From Neurospora tetrasperma FGSC 2508 (Eukaryota; Ascomycota; Sordariomycetes; Sordariales; Sordariaceae): 64,000 bases of DNA. Positions 1-11,323 of the stretch are shown piece by piece. The stretch lies in NCBI RefSeq assembly GCF_000213175.1, contig NW_009799099.1, positions 3,110,029 through 3,174,028 on the forward strand, given 5' to 3'. Every line of letters starts with the position of its first letter. The stretch's first letter is position 1. The translations under genes were made by a program, and so were the position numbers. Under the pieces are notes generated by a model that worked only from the letters and a program-made list of their open reading frames with translations, was not told the origin of the DNA and did no database searches.

Positions 1-1814
1 CCCGGGGTTCCAAGGCACGCAGGTTCCGAGCCAGGGTGGAGGAACGTTCCTGTTGAGAGCGTTGCTTGCCCCCTGTCATTGTTGATGCGGACATCATAGA
101 CTCATTATCATCATCGTTCGAACTTGGCAGAGGCCTGCGGATGAGGTTTTTGATCTCACGCAGAGCTGTCTCTCTATAAGCTGTCGCAGCGGCTGTAAGG
201 AACTTGGCCCTGTGTAAGCCAGTCAGACTAACCAGAAGTTCCGATCGCAAACCGTCTGTTGATGTCAGGTACGAGGGAAAAGCCGAGGGCTCGCGGTTCG
301 AGGGCTCGCGGTTGTGGCCTCCTCGTGCACGTATTGAAGCACTGCTCCACCGCATCAGAACCTCCTGGGTTGAGACGTGTGCAACGTGGCGCTGGATGTC
401 ACGTATTAGGAGAGTTATAAACCTCTCTTCGTAGGTTTTGCCGATCCGTTGCCGGAGAGTCCTCATGTCGGTGTGTACACCCTGAAGCCCAGTGGTGCCC
501 CTGAGATCTCTCAACTCCATCCCGGGACGACCATTGTGCGAAGCCCCCTCTTCTCCGGCAATCAGTTTTTCCAAAGCGTCAATGTTGTCAAGCGCTGCGT
601 CCACCTCGCCCGAATCTACCAGCGATTCGCATACAGCCACTCCTTCAACCACTTCCCGAAGCTGCATGACTGCATCGTGCAATTGTTGGATGTTCTCCCG
701 TCTCCGCCGTTGGTGCACGATATCCAAACCCCTGGTTGCAATCTCCTCATCCAAATTTTCTAGCTCTCTCCTCAGTGTCTTGATTCTGTCCACGGAATCT
801 GCGGCTTCTGAATGCAGTTCCCTAAGAGACCCCAGCGCAGTGAAAAAGGTGGTTGACGCGGTTGAAATCGACTGAATAAGGTGCATTTCGACGGTGTCCA
901 TATACCATGACAGCTTCTCCTGCAAGATGGCATTTGTTGCAAGAGCCTTCCGAGGCGCGGAGACCTGCTCATTGTGGTGCGCTCGGTCATCGGATCCCGG
1001 CGCGGGTCGTACCACTTCGGATCGCTCACTAACGACATCGAAAGTTCGGGGGTTCTCGAGGTGAAAGTCTTCGTCGAAGTATACCACGGGAATGGTGGAT
1101 AATGGTGGAGGACCCTGCGATGCCGCTTTCCTGTAGCTTGAGCTGCGTCGAGCGGGACCCGGAGCTTCTATCGATGATATGGAAGTAATGGATGAGCTGG
1201 ATGCCCTCCTGGATGCGCCAGATCGTTTGCCCGGTCTCAGGTGCCCATCCTCGGCCGAGGCTGCGTCCGCCTTGCTACCTCGCCTGCTGTGAGTACCAGA
1301 TGCCTCTTCTTCGTCCGCCTGAACCCGTCGTAATTGTTCGTATAACGCGCCGACTTGGGTGAGATATTGTGTGAATTCGGAATTGTCAATGCGAGGGACA
1401 TTGGTGAGCGTGACAGGTGGAATGTCTCGAGCAGTCGGAGGCTTATGCGCAGTGGAAGCGGGTGCTGAGGTATGCGGAAGGAGACCGGTTCGCACTATGG
1501 GCGGCTGGAGCAGGGTCGAGATGGCGTTCTGACCGGACTCTAGGACGGCGTCACCCCAGGTACCAGTGGAACTGTCGAGAGAGCCACCGATGGAGTGTAT
1601 GGAGCCCGCGGTCGAATCCCGTCGAGAATGGAACGGGCGGCTCGGACTGCGTGAGCCTCTCCTTCAAGGAGATGTTAGTGTATGTATATTACGGAGAGGG
1701 CATGGACAGACAAAGCGCATCGCACCCGTGGAAAGGAAAGTCGCCAAACCGCCCGGCATCGGGTATTGGCGAAAGACTATCGACCGACTTGCGAGCACCC
1801 TGGTTGGAGAACAT
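1..1814 (-). CDS. vps54: Vps54, GARP tethering complex subunit (3' end outside window)
   Basis: The gene reads leftward and runs off the left edge. The start ATG is at 1814. A 64-bp intron (1725-1662, CTAAC branch site) joins exon 1 (1814-1726, MFSNQGARKSVDSLSPI...) in phase to exon 2 (1661-1). The visible part has three sections: a disordered Ser-rich N-terminus; the conserved stretch with ISTLLQPPIVRTGLLPH and PPVTLTNVPRIDN; and a helical, coiled-coil-rich section (LQEKLSWYMDTVEMHLIQ, RRELENLDEEIATRGLD) ending in RRPLPSSNDDDNESMMS. That order matches fungal Vps54. The family protein joins Vps51, Vps52 and Vps53 in the Golgi-associated retrograde protein complex, which tethers endosome-derived vesicles at the trans-Golgi. 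The C-terminal half is not in the window. The gene diverges from mcm5 across a 0.9-kb spacer. The family call rests on remembered conserved motifs; the donor GTGCGA is not the commonest form. Confidence 0.87.
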
Positions 1815-2718
1815 GATGGCTCATAAAGTCTCCCAGAAGTCCTAGGCCTAAGCTCAGGGGAAGACGAAATGGCCGTTGGTCATGCGCCGGTGGATTGGCG
1901 ACGTGGGAAGATGGGGGGGTTCGGTAATCGGTATTAGTCTATCGAGCTGTAGGCGCGGGCCGGCAGGCCAAGGGAGGCAACCAAGGTAGGTGGCGTTGAG
2001 GGTATCGTGGTCCAGAGTATGGCGGTTACTGCGAAGGGTCACGGGGGTATCATAGCGAAACAAGAACAAGACATGAACCAGATTGTATTTTCCACAGAAG
2101 ATGGCCAAGAAGAGGCGCAAAGTTGTAGTCTCGACGCGAGCAGGTGTTGAGGTCAGGGACTCGGAGCTGCCTGTTGAATGTCAAGGTCCCCCCCAATTCA
2201 CAGCGGAAGCCACACAGCTGGCATTGGATCCCACAGGACCCTTGTTCGGGATACGTAGCGCAGTTGAATGAAGCTCCGCCCGCCACTGATGATTACCTAC
2301 GCAGTACTGTGGTATGTATTTGAGCGGGCCACAAAGCTCGGGGGTCTTGCACCGGTTGCTGCAAAAGTGTCTGAAGGGTGAATCCCCCCTAGCTGGATAT
2401 CCTTTTAAGCATTCCTTTTCCTCCGCACTTCAGGGGGCCTGCCTGCTGAGCCGTCAGGTACCTGCCATTCAGCTACAAGTGGGGCGCCCATTAAAACCCC
2501 TGCCAAAAATCGCGTCTTGGGTGTGCAGTTTCAATGTTTCTCGCGTCGCGGTTTTCGCACCATGTTTTGCCATTTTGGTTTCTCCCTCTGTTAGTTGTCT
2601 TTCTGCCCCCAACAACCCCTCCCTTCTCTGCTACTATTTTACAATTCTCCCGGTGCGAACATCTACGACCAGTGCACCCGAGTAAACAAAACAATTCCAT
2701 ACCAAGCTACCGTCAGTT
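1815..2718. promoter_or_regulatory. Divergent vps54/mcm5 promoter region with three GACGCGA heptamers
   Basis: No gene is seen in this 0.9-kb spacer between two divergent start codons. The heptamer GACGCGA occurs at 2133-2139 on the plus strand and on the minus strand (TCGCGTC) at 2510-2516 and 2541-2547. The last two lie 172-209 bases before the mcm5 ATG. The core resembles the MluI-cell-cycle-box type element (ACGCGN) bound by the MBF/DSC1 factor at replication genes in other fungi. Binding here is inference. Confidence 0.45.
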
Positions 2719-5018
2719 ATGGATTATCAGTCCGTCTTCTCAGCCCGGACCTACGCCGGCGCTGCTTCTTCATATGTACCAGAGGAGGACAGCAACCAGC
2801 ACATTCGCGCCCAGCTCGAGGCTTTCATTCTCGACTTCCGACTAGATAACAGCTTTATCTACAGGTTCGTACTCTATGTAGCTGCCCTGTCCTCTGTCGA
2901 GCTTCCCCCTAACAATACTCCGTCCAGAGACCAACTACGAGAAAATGCCCTCCTAAAGAAATACTACTGCGATGTCAATATTGGTGACTTGATCAAATTC
3001 AATGAAGAGATCGCCCACAGACTAGTCACCGAACCCGCCGAGATTATCCCTCTTTTCGAGGCCGCTCTGAAGCGCTGCACACACCGAATCGTCTTCCCAA
3101 ATGAACCCAAGATAGACCTGCCCGACCACCAACTGCTTCTACACTCCAACGCCGAAGATGTTTCTATCCGTAACCTCGACTCCCTTACAATCTCCCGGCT
3201 GGTCCGGGTACCTGGTATCGTCATTGGTGCTTCGGTAATGTCGTCCAAGGCGACTGAACTCCACGTCCAGTGCCGCAACTGCGGCCACGTCCAACACGTT
3301 CACGTATCCGGCGGCTTCAGTGGCGCTACCCTTCCCAGGACATGTGGCAGAATCAGGGCACCTGGGGACCCTGGCGAGAAGTGCCCAATGGATCCCTACT
3401 TTGTACAACACGAAAAGTCAAGATTCGTCGATCAGCAAATTATCAAGCTTCAGGAAGCTCCAGACCAAGTTCCCGTCGGTGAACTGCCCCGCCACGTCCT
3501 GATTTCCGCCGACCGCTACCTCACAAACCGCGTGGTTCCCGGCTCAAGGTGTACCGTCATGGGTATCTTTTCTATATACCAAAGTGGAGGCAACAAGAAG
3601 TCCACAAGCGGCGCCGTCGCCATTCGCACACCCTATCTCCGCGCAGTCGGTATCCAGACAGACATTGACCAAACAGCCAAGGGTCTGGCTGTCTTCTCCG
3701 AGGAGGAAGAGCAGGAGTTCCTTGAGCTTAGCCGTCGTCCTGATCTCTACAGTGTCATGGCCGAATGCATTGCGCCGTCCATCTATGGAAACAAGGACAT
3801 CAAAAAGGCTATCCTCTGTTTACTCATGGGTGGCTCCAAGAAGATCCTTCCGGATGGTATGAGGCTTCGTGGTGATATCAACGTCCTCATGCTTGGTGAT
3901 CCCGGTACAGCCAAGTCACAACTGCTCAAGTTCGTCGAAAAAGTCGCTCCTATCGCCATCTACACCTCCGGCAAGGGTTCCTCCGCCGCCGGTTTGACGG
4001 CTTCCGTCCAGCGTGACGCTTCCACGCGCGAGTTCTACCTCGAAGGCGGTGCCATGGTCCTCGCTGACGGCGGTGTCGTCTGTATCGATGAGTTCGACAA
4101 GATGCGCGATGAGGACAGAGTGGCAATACACGAAGCTATGGAGCAGCAAACCATTTCCATCGCCAAGGCCGGAATCACCACGATCCTCAATGCTCGAACT
4201 TCGGTCCTGGCCGCCGCTAACCCCATCTTTGGCCGCTACGACGACATGAAGACCCCCGGCGAAAATATCGACTTTCAAACCACCATCCTGTCGCGTTTCG
4301 ACATGATCTTCATCGTCAAGGATGAGCACGAGCGCGGCCGTGATGAGCGCATCGCCAAGCACGTTATGGGTATCCATATGGGTGGCCGTGGTGTCGAAGA
4401 GCGGATTGAGGCAGAGATCCCGGTCGAGAAGATGAGGCGGTACATCAGCTATTGCCGATCGTAAGTTGTTTATGCTTTTATCTACCAACTTAGGCACACA
4501 AACTGACATTGTCCCTCTGCAGCCGCTGCGCCCCGCGCCTCTCTCCCGAAGCCGCCGAGAAGCTCTCCTCGCACTTCGTCGCCATCCGCAAGCAAGTGCA
4601 CGCCTCAGAGCTCGAAGCCAACGCGCGCTCCTCGATTCCCATCACGGTCCGCCAGCTCGAAGCCATTGTGCGCATCACCGAGTCGCTCGCCAAGCTGACG
4701 CTCTCGCCCGTTGCGACGGAGAAGCACGTGGACGAGGCTATCCGGCTATTCCTGCGCTCAACCATGGACGCCGTCAACCAAGGCGGCAGCACGGGTAGCA
4801 ACCGGGAGTTGAACGAGGAGACGTCCCGCGTCGAGGCCGAGCTGAAGCGCCGCTTGCCTATCGGCTGGAGCACCAGCTTGGCGACCCTGCGCAGGGAAAT
4901 GGTGGAGGGTAAAGGGTTCAGCGAGGTGGCGCTGAATAGGGCGCTGATGATATTGCAGAGGAGGGATACCATTATGTTTAGAAACCAGGGCGCGCAGGTT
5001 TATAGGAATGGCGCATAA
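2719..5018 (+). CDS. mcm5: DNA replication licensing factor MCM5
   Basis: One subunit of the MCM2-7 replicative helicase, which is loaded at origins and unwinds DNA in the nucleus. Exons are 2719-2864, 2928-4460 and 4523-5018, giving 724 residues, the normal MCM5 size. The MCM N-terminal domain carries a zinc ribbon (CRNCGH, then TCG and KCP). The AAA+ core has Walker A ([13 protein letters not shown]), Walker B (VCIDEFDKM) and an arginine finger (LSRFDMIF). The C-terminal lid and winged-helix region ends in [20 protein letters not shown]. Intron 1 (63 bp, CTAAC branch site) is a multiple of three without a stop, so an unspliced reading inserts 21 residues after FIYR. The spliced form gives the better family fit ([17 protein letters not shown]). 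Intron 2 (4461-4522) has a perfect GTAAGT donor. The gene is divergent from vps54 and convergent with the next gene. Confidence 0.97.
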
Positions 5019-5495
5019 AAGGGATGGTGGGGAAATGACGGAGTGTTTTTCGAAGATGTTCCGACGAAAGAAGAGAAAAGAAAAGCAAAACCGAAGCGTT
5101 CTTGCTCTGCTATTTTATTTTTCTTTGGGTGTACAGGTTAACAAGTACAATATGGGGTTTCATGGCAATGGGCGTAAGGGGGGCTCTTCCAATTTTATTT
5201 GGGTCTGGCATGGTGGATATTTTGTCTATCACAGTTTTCAGCGGCCAGCTAGAAGATACACATTCGATGATCTTGCTGCAGTTTAGTAATCTCAATGCCC
5301 TGAATGTCATTATGGTTCAGATTTGTCTGGTCTTTGGTTACCCGAAATCTTGAAGATGCGTCTATTTCGTAATCTTCCGAGGGAAGGTATTCCACTCCCA
5401 GCCTCAAACTCCCTGCTCATTCATTCAATAAGAGCATTCCTGCATACAGGCTACCATTCATCGGTCATTGATGGAACGTGTCCTACCCCGTCTTT
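5019..5495. other. Convergent 3' spacer
   Basis: This stretch separates the 3' ends of mcm5 and the adenylation-like gene. It is T-rich just after the mcm5 stop. The open frames seen are short and unlike any family I know. No gene or repeat is supported. Confidence 0.6.
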
Positions 5496-7298
5496 TTAAG
5501 CATATGCCAGTGTGTTATCATCCCTCATATAGCCAGCCACGCCCAGCGCTGCCTCGCCACCAGAGACGGAAGGTCCCCGAACAAATATCTGCAGTTTCAT
5601 CATGTGGTCAGCAAGCCGTTCTCCATTTCGTCCGATCTCAAGTCTGATATAAGGTCAAAGGGACAAATGTTCAAAGCTTACCTCTCCCTTACTGATACCA
5701 TCAGTAGTCTTGTACTCTCCCATATCCTTGAAAAACACCTCCGTGCTGCTCAACGGCGGCCCAAAGTGCGAGCACTTATCCTCAAACACTCTATAATCAT
5801 AAAACAGCGTCTGCGCCACTGCGCCAGCCACCTTGGCAGCCGACAGCGCATAGATGATGCGCGCACCAGTGTACGCCCTAAGATCCGACAACATCTGCGA
5901 CGACAAGCGAGGCGTATCGGAGCCCACACACTCAGCGGTCAGGATCAAGCGAAGCTTGCCGGGCTTGGTGCCAATGGAAGGACGAAGGCTATCGTAGTAG
6001 GACGAGAGGAACGAGGCGGTGGGCATGACGCCGTACTGGGTCAGGTGGCGGGTCTGTAGCCAATGAAGGTTGCGGGCGATGAGCGAAGAGAAGTTGCTGG
6101 CGGTTTCCTGGTGCGTTTTGACGAGGGCGGCTGGCGTGGCGACGAGGATGGTAGGGGAGATGCCACGGGTCGCGGCGGCGAGGTCGTAGGCTTGGGTTCC
6201 GACAGAGTTTAGCGCGACAGAGGCGTTGGAGAAAAGCGCGGCGAGGGTCAGGACGAGAGTGTGGCTGTTGGCGAGAGAGTCGGCGGGGAGGAAGAGATCG
6301 GATGGCCCCATCTTCTGGGAGGTCGGGATGGCAAAAAGCTGGGAAGCGATGGCGGAGGCGAAGTTACCGGCTGTGAAGGTAACCATTTCCGATGGGATAC
6401 CGGACTTGAACTGCCAGAAGAGGATGACATCACTGGGCTCTTGTTGACCTTCAAGAGGGGGGAGCTCGCGGCCAGCAGCGGCTGGGCTGTCGCCGATAAT
6501 CTCATGCCAGGTAGAAACATTGACGCTGCTCCCGGTGCCTTCAGGGACTTCGTTCCAGTCCATGTGTCTGCTGCCTTCATCGACGATCCAAATCAGCTGG
6601 CGGAGGTTGGGGTAGTGTTTAGCAACAAGGTCAAAAGGGAAAGAACCAGGTGCAGTGATAACTGTGTCAGCACCAGACCGGCGCAACATTGAGATAACAT
6701 CTTCTTCCGGTTGCTCGAAGGGAAGAATGACGGCCGTTAAGTTGTAGAAGGCGCATGCAAAAAGGGCCGCAAGTAGCTCGACAGAGTTGGGAATGTAGAT
6801 GGCCACACGACTGCCGCCCTGCTCCTTGATGTGTCCTCCAATCAAGTTGATCTGGCGCGTGATGTCGTCCAACGAGTGCTCCGTAACATGTTCGGTACCG
6901 AAAACGCTGAGGATCTTGCCCTTTGCGCCCTTGTTCGGGCCGTCCTCCTGGACACCGGCCACAGCTTGCCTCCAGATATCGCGAAGATCACCATCGCGTC
7001 CTCTTGCCCAGCGCGAGGCACCGGGATCCTTGACGTTCAGACCGGTCTGAAGCGGCATGCCATGGGGGGCAGACTGGCCGCGGTATACGGGAGACTGGCC
7101 GGGCTGTCGAACGGGGGACCCTTGAGACTGTCGGACAAGGAGCATGGGATGCGTATCGGGGTCCTTTCGTGTAGAGATCTGGTAGGTGAGGAAGCCGATG
7201 AAGGCAGTGACGATGATGGTGCTATAAATGTTCCATTGCGCAAAGAAATCTGTGATGCCCTCGTCGAGTGACAACAACAGATTGTCGAAGGCGCCCAT
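5496..7298 (-). CDS. Membrane-anchored AMP-binding (adenylation-like) protein, probably non-catalytic
   Basis: Exon 1 is 7298-5682 and exon 2 is 5588-5496, joined in phase 0 across a 93-bp intron (GTAAGC...CTGCAG), giving 569 residues. The ATG at 7298 is the first methionine in frame. Residues about 24-42 (YSTIIVTAFIGFLTYQIS) form one membrane segment. The fold of the adenylate-forming superfamily is then visible (RVAIYIPNSVELLAALFACAFYN, AVILPFEQPEEDVISMLRRS). The usual ATP-binding loop (TSGTTGxPK) is replaced by FWQFKSGIPSEMVTF. The YGxTE motif is replaced by IIYALSAAKVAGAV. The protein stops at GVAGYMRDDNTLAYA, where the A7 motif would lie, so the mobile C-terminal domain is absent. Relatives exist in other filamentous fungi, from memory. 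A long-chain acyl-CoA synthetase-like origin is likely; catalysis is doubtful. Confidence 0.8.
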
Positions 7299-8142
7299 GG
7301 TGACCGACGGCGCAGCGTGGGCGCAGCGTTGGAAAGCGTTCGGGTTTTGTCGCGGGTCAAGTTGTAGGTTCAATAGGTAGCGTTGGGTTGGGGTCGGGTA
7401 GAGCTCTTTGAAGCTGTCTGTTGTCGGGTATCGCGTGTTATGTCAGGTTGGCCCTGGACCGGCAGGGGAGCAGATGCGGGACCGTTCAGGATGACAGGTC
7501 AAGGCAAGATGGAGCTCTTATGAGGAAGATGGATCTGGTGGGGTCCGAGGCCTCTTGGACTGACTCAGGACTCCGTGTTCACAGCGGAGAGAATGGAGAG
7601 AATCGATGGAGACGGGGAGATGGATCCATACAAAAGACTCCAGCACAACGGACGCAGCCTGAAATGCGGGACACAGCGGGGTTCACCCACGGAGGCCTGA
7701 TCGGGTCCTGCCGTTCGTCGTGTAAGTCGCCCAGCTAGGATGTTTAGACTTGCGGGCGCGGGGATCCAATTGACATCAAGGAAAACAGACCACCAACTTC
7801 AACAGCCCAACATGCCAAATATGTACCGTAAATGTAGTGTATGTGGCGGCCACTTGGGCTGTCCAGAGTTGAGGTGAGAGGAGACACCGAAGCACCGCTT
7901 GTGGCACTTGCCCCGGCTCGGTTAACCCGATCGAAGCAGCTCCTTGGCCAATCACCTGCCCGGATTTGATCACAAACCATCAGAGCATCCAACCCGTTCG
8001 TTTAACATAGCGGGACCGCGGGCAACCTCCAAACTGCGACGTCGACGAGAACGTAAGCTCTACGAAAAGCTCCAACCTCTCGAACGAGTAATCGCAAGTC
8101 GCCAATCGGGCCTCATCGCCACCGTCCGCGTATCAAGCAGCC
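7299..8142. promoter_or_regulatory. Divergent promoter region, adenylation-like gene / nuo24
   Basis: This is an 0.84-kb spacer between divergent start codons. I see no gene, repeat or recognisable operator. Pyrimidine-rich leader sequence with no in-frame continuation precedes the nuo24 ATG. Confidence 0.5.
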
Positions 8143-9115
8143 ATGGCGACCAAGCTAACTCCCTTCCTCATGCGGACGGCCGTCCGGGCGGCGACCCGGC
8201 TGTCCTCCAAGCCTTCGACAGTTGCGCCCGTCTCCCGCGCATGCCTCTCCATTTCGGCGCGGAGGCCCAGCGACACCCTCATGGTGGTATGTTTTGTTTT
8301 GCTTCTACAAAGCCGTCAGAAGCTCCTCAGCGTGCTGACAGTCTGCCTTCACCATTGTCCAGCACCGCAACACCCCCGACAACAACCCCGACATCCCCTT
8401 CAAGTTCTCGGCAGACAATGAAAAGGTCATCGAGGAGATTATCAAGCGCTACCCGCCGCAGTACAAGAAGGCGGCCGTCATGCCCCTGCTCGATCTTGGC
8501 CAGCGCCAGCACGGTTTCTGCAGCATCAGCGTCATGAATGAGGTGGCCCGTCTGCTTGAGATGCCGCCCATGCGCGTCTACGAGGTCGCCTCTTTTTACA
8601 CCATGTACAACCGCACCCCGGTTGGCAAGTTCCACGTTCAGGCTTGCACTACCGTATGTTTTTCCCCTTGCACTTGGGTTTCTGTCACCTCTTTTTCGGC
8701 ACATGTGTTTTCCCTTCAGCTTCGGCTGTAGCTGACTCTCTTTTTTTCCCTTCCTCAGACTCCCTGCCAACTAGGCGGCTGCGGCTCCGACGTGATCGTC
8801 AAGGCTATCAAGGAGCATCTTGGCATCAAGCAAGGCGAGACCACTCCTGACGGCCTTTTCACTTTTATCGAGGTTGAGTGCCTGGGCGCGTGTGCCAATG
8901 CGCCCATGGTCCAGATCAACGATGACTACTTCGAAGATTTGACCCCGGAAACCATCAAGCAGGTGTTGTCGGCGCTCAAGGAGAGCGTCACGGATGTGTC
9001 CAAGGCGCCTCAGCCGGGCCCACAGAGCGGGAGACAGACGTGTGAGAACGCCGCCGGCCTAACAAGTTTGACGAGCGAGCCATACGGACCGGAGGTCACG
9101 CGATCGGATCTTTAA
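8143..9115 (+). CDS. nuo24: NADH:ubiquinone oxidoreductase 24 kDa subunit (complex I, NDUFV2/NuoE family)
   Basis: Peripheral-arm (N-module) subunit of mitochondrial complex I; it carries the N1a [2Fe-2S] cluster beside the FMN/NADH subunit. Exons are 8143-8286, 8363-8653 and 8759-9115, giving 263 residues. The N-terminus is an Arg/Ser/Ala-rich, acid-poor mitochondrial presequence ([20 protein letters not shown]). The thioredoxin-like domain has the four cluster cysteines in [11 protein letters not shown] and [10 protein letters not shown]. The core motif [17 protein letters not shown] is typical. The protein ends in a Ser/Pro-rich tail ([14 protein letters not shown]) that I know from the Neurospora 24 kDa subunit. 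All splice junctions keep frame, with GTATGT donors and CAG acceptors. The gene diverges from the adenylation-like gene and converges with the Kelch gene. Confidence 0.98.
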
Positions 9116-9631
9116 ATCCAGGGGCTTAATACTGGGTTAAGTGAGCCGTTATGGGGCAGAGGTGGAATTACGATTGACAGAAACTGTCACATAGACAGGA
9201 CATGGACCAACAGGACAGTGATGACAGCAAATGCATTAGACCAGAGATGTATTAATTTCCCTCAGGTTATACAGTACAATATCTGTATTTGTTTGCTATG
9301 GTTTTCTTGGGGATGAGCTAAAGATGACCTGAACTAACCGAAAGGTACAAGCTGATTACAAAGGCCTTGATGTCCTGGGTTACATAATGTCCACTCCTTC
9401 CACTTGTAGTTGATCCTATCCTATCAAAGTTGAACCTTAGGTGTTGCTCACGGAAGACAACATCAATGGTAAGCCAATTCCTTTCTACGCTTAAAAGTCA
9501 TCACATCTCGCTTTCTAACAACCTCATATAGTAACTTTGAAGCCCATAAACACTCGTTCCCCCGGATAATTCTGCGGGGCATTGATATCAATTCATGTGG
9601 TAGATCCTCATGGCGCAAAACACAAATCGCA
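9116..9631. other. Convergent 3' spacer
   Basis: Sequence between the nuo24 stop and the Kelch stop. Only short unrelated open frames are present. I see no gene or repeat. Confidence 0.6.
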
Positions 9632-11323
9632 TCAGAGCAACCGCAAAATCCAGCCATCTCCCAGTCTGTTGTTCTCAGAATTCAAACCACCCCAGATCAA
9701 AATACCGTTCTCCTCAAGCTCCCCCATGGCTGAACTAGCAATCCAGCCTCTTGGGCCAGGACCGCCAACCGAGTCAATGTCTTCAGCATCATGTGGGATA
9801 GTATCGATCTTCGTCCTGCAGCACCCAAATCGTTAGCAATCATGGTCAACGAGCGATCCGACAGGACCAAAAACTTACCATTTACCCTCCCGGCTCTTCC
9901 TTCCAACGACAGACTTCACCTTATCCCCGACGCTTGCCAGACTCATGCCTTGTGCGGGAACTTGGTAGACCCAGACATCGTCCCAGAACTTTCCTGCAGC
10001 GTCATGTCCCTTGCCACTACCCTCTCTCTCTCCAAGGATAAGAACAAGATACTCGCGGCCACCACCGACAGTGATCGCCTCGAAACCGGCAACACTTCTC
10101 GCCCCCGGCCACTGCTCCTCTTCGGGGTCTTGACTGCTGAGAACTGTAGGAACGGGCTCCGGATCCGGTTCCTTGTATCCCACGTCCTCCTTACCCTGCA
10201 ACAGACTCTTCCATCCATCTTTAACCGAGATGCTGGCGTCTCCTTTGCTGAAATGATCGTCAAACTCTTCGAGTACGAGCTCCAAATAATCCAGCTGTCC
10301 GCCCTCCTGCGTCTCGCCGTTGAACCCGCCAAAGCGGTACAGTCTGCTTCTGCTCAGCGCCAGCGCGGCACCCCCGCGAGCCGGACCAGGGGCGTTAGGC
10401 AGTTGCTGCCAGACGCGGGAGTGGATGTCGAAGGCCCAAACGTCCGAGGTTCTCTTCCCATCGGCTAGACAACCGCCGTGGATGATGAAGGTGCCGTAGC
10501 CGTCCACATCGGCGTCAACGGCGTGCTCGGCGATCTTTCCAACAATGGGGCGCTGCGGGGTACCGACTTCGTCCACGTTGCCGTCGCCGGCAGCCCAGTC
10601 ACGAATGGTGTTCGCGCGCTTGATGAGGCCTTCGCCAATGTCACCAGCAACATTATGACTGGTGGAAGAACTAGTATCCGGCCGGCTGTTGCTCTTTTTG
10701 GTGGGCGATGCCTTGTTGAAGTTACGGGGCTTGTCGGTTGCCACGGCCGAATGGTAGCTGCGCGGCTCTGGGACAAAGGGGGGGTTTTCGCTGACGGGGG
10801 AGACGGGGTCAAGGTAGGACCAGAAGTGAGTACGTGTGTCGAAGACCCAGACACGACCGGCTTCGTCGAGGGGAGTCATGTCAGGACCGCCACGTCCGCC
10901 GAAGAGGAAGATGCGGTGGCCGATGACGGCTGTGGCGTGACCGACACGCGGAGCAGGAGTCTGGTTCGACTCGTTGGTTTCGGAGACCTTGTTCTTCTCG
11001 TCCGAGGCATCCGTGTTCTTTGGTGACTTCGCTTTGATGGCATAGTAATCCGCCGGAGCACTACTGGACGGAAGGACAATGGCGTGCATGTCGTTGTCTG
11101 TGGGCTGACGGGCATTCTCGGCCTCGCCGCCAAAGACGTAGGCCGTCCCGGCGACAATGTCGACGGAATGGGAAGATCTGGGAAGGGCGGGGAGTTTGAT
11201 CTTCTCCCAACTGCCCCTCATGTGAGCTCCGTGATCATCGGCATGGTGTCTGGAAGTCAAAGTGGTCGATATCGACGAGAGGATGTCGGTCGTGCGCCGC
11301 TTTATGTCTTCGAGCGTTTCCAT
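9632..11323 (-). CDS. Kelch-repeat beta-propeller protein
   Basis: Exon 1 is 11323-9879 and the final exon is 9815-9632, giving 542 residues. Kelch blades appear in order: VDIVAGTAYVFGGEAEN; HRIFLFGGRGGPDMT followed by WVFDTRTHFWSYLDP; GYGTFIIHGGCLADGKRTSD followed by WAFDIHSRVWQQLP; and RLYRFGGFNGETQEGG. The last exon supplies GILIWGGLNSENNRLGDGW, which completes the final blade. The intron (9878-9816) has a GTAAGT donor, a GCTAAC branch site and a CAG acceptor; if retained, translation ends at once at a TAA spanning the donor. A Ser-rich linker lies near the middle. Such propellers usually mediate protein contacts; some fungal relatives resemble nitrile-specifier-type Kelch proteins. No catalytic role is visible and the partner is unknown. 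Confidence 0.86.

Noticed and set aside
1417-1845. Plus-strand open frame of 142 codons over the vps54 start
   Set aside because: It is the shadow of the leftward vps54 exons, which show conserved family motifs and phase-matched splice sites.
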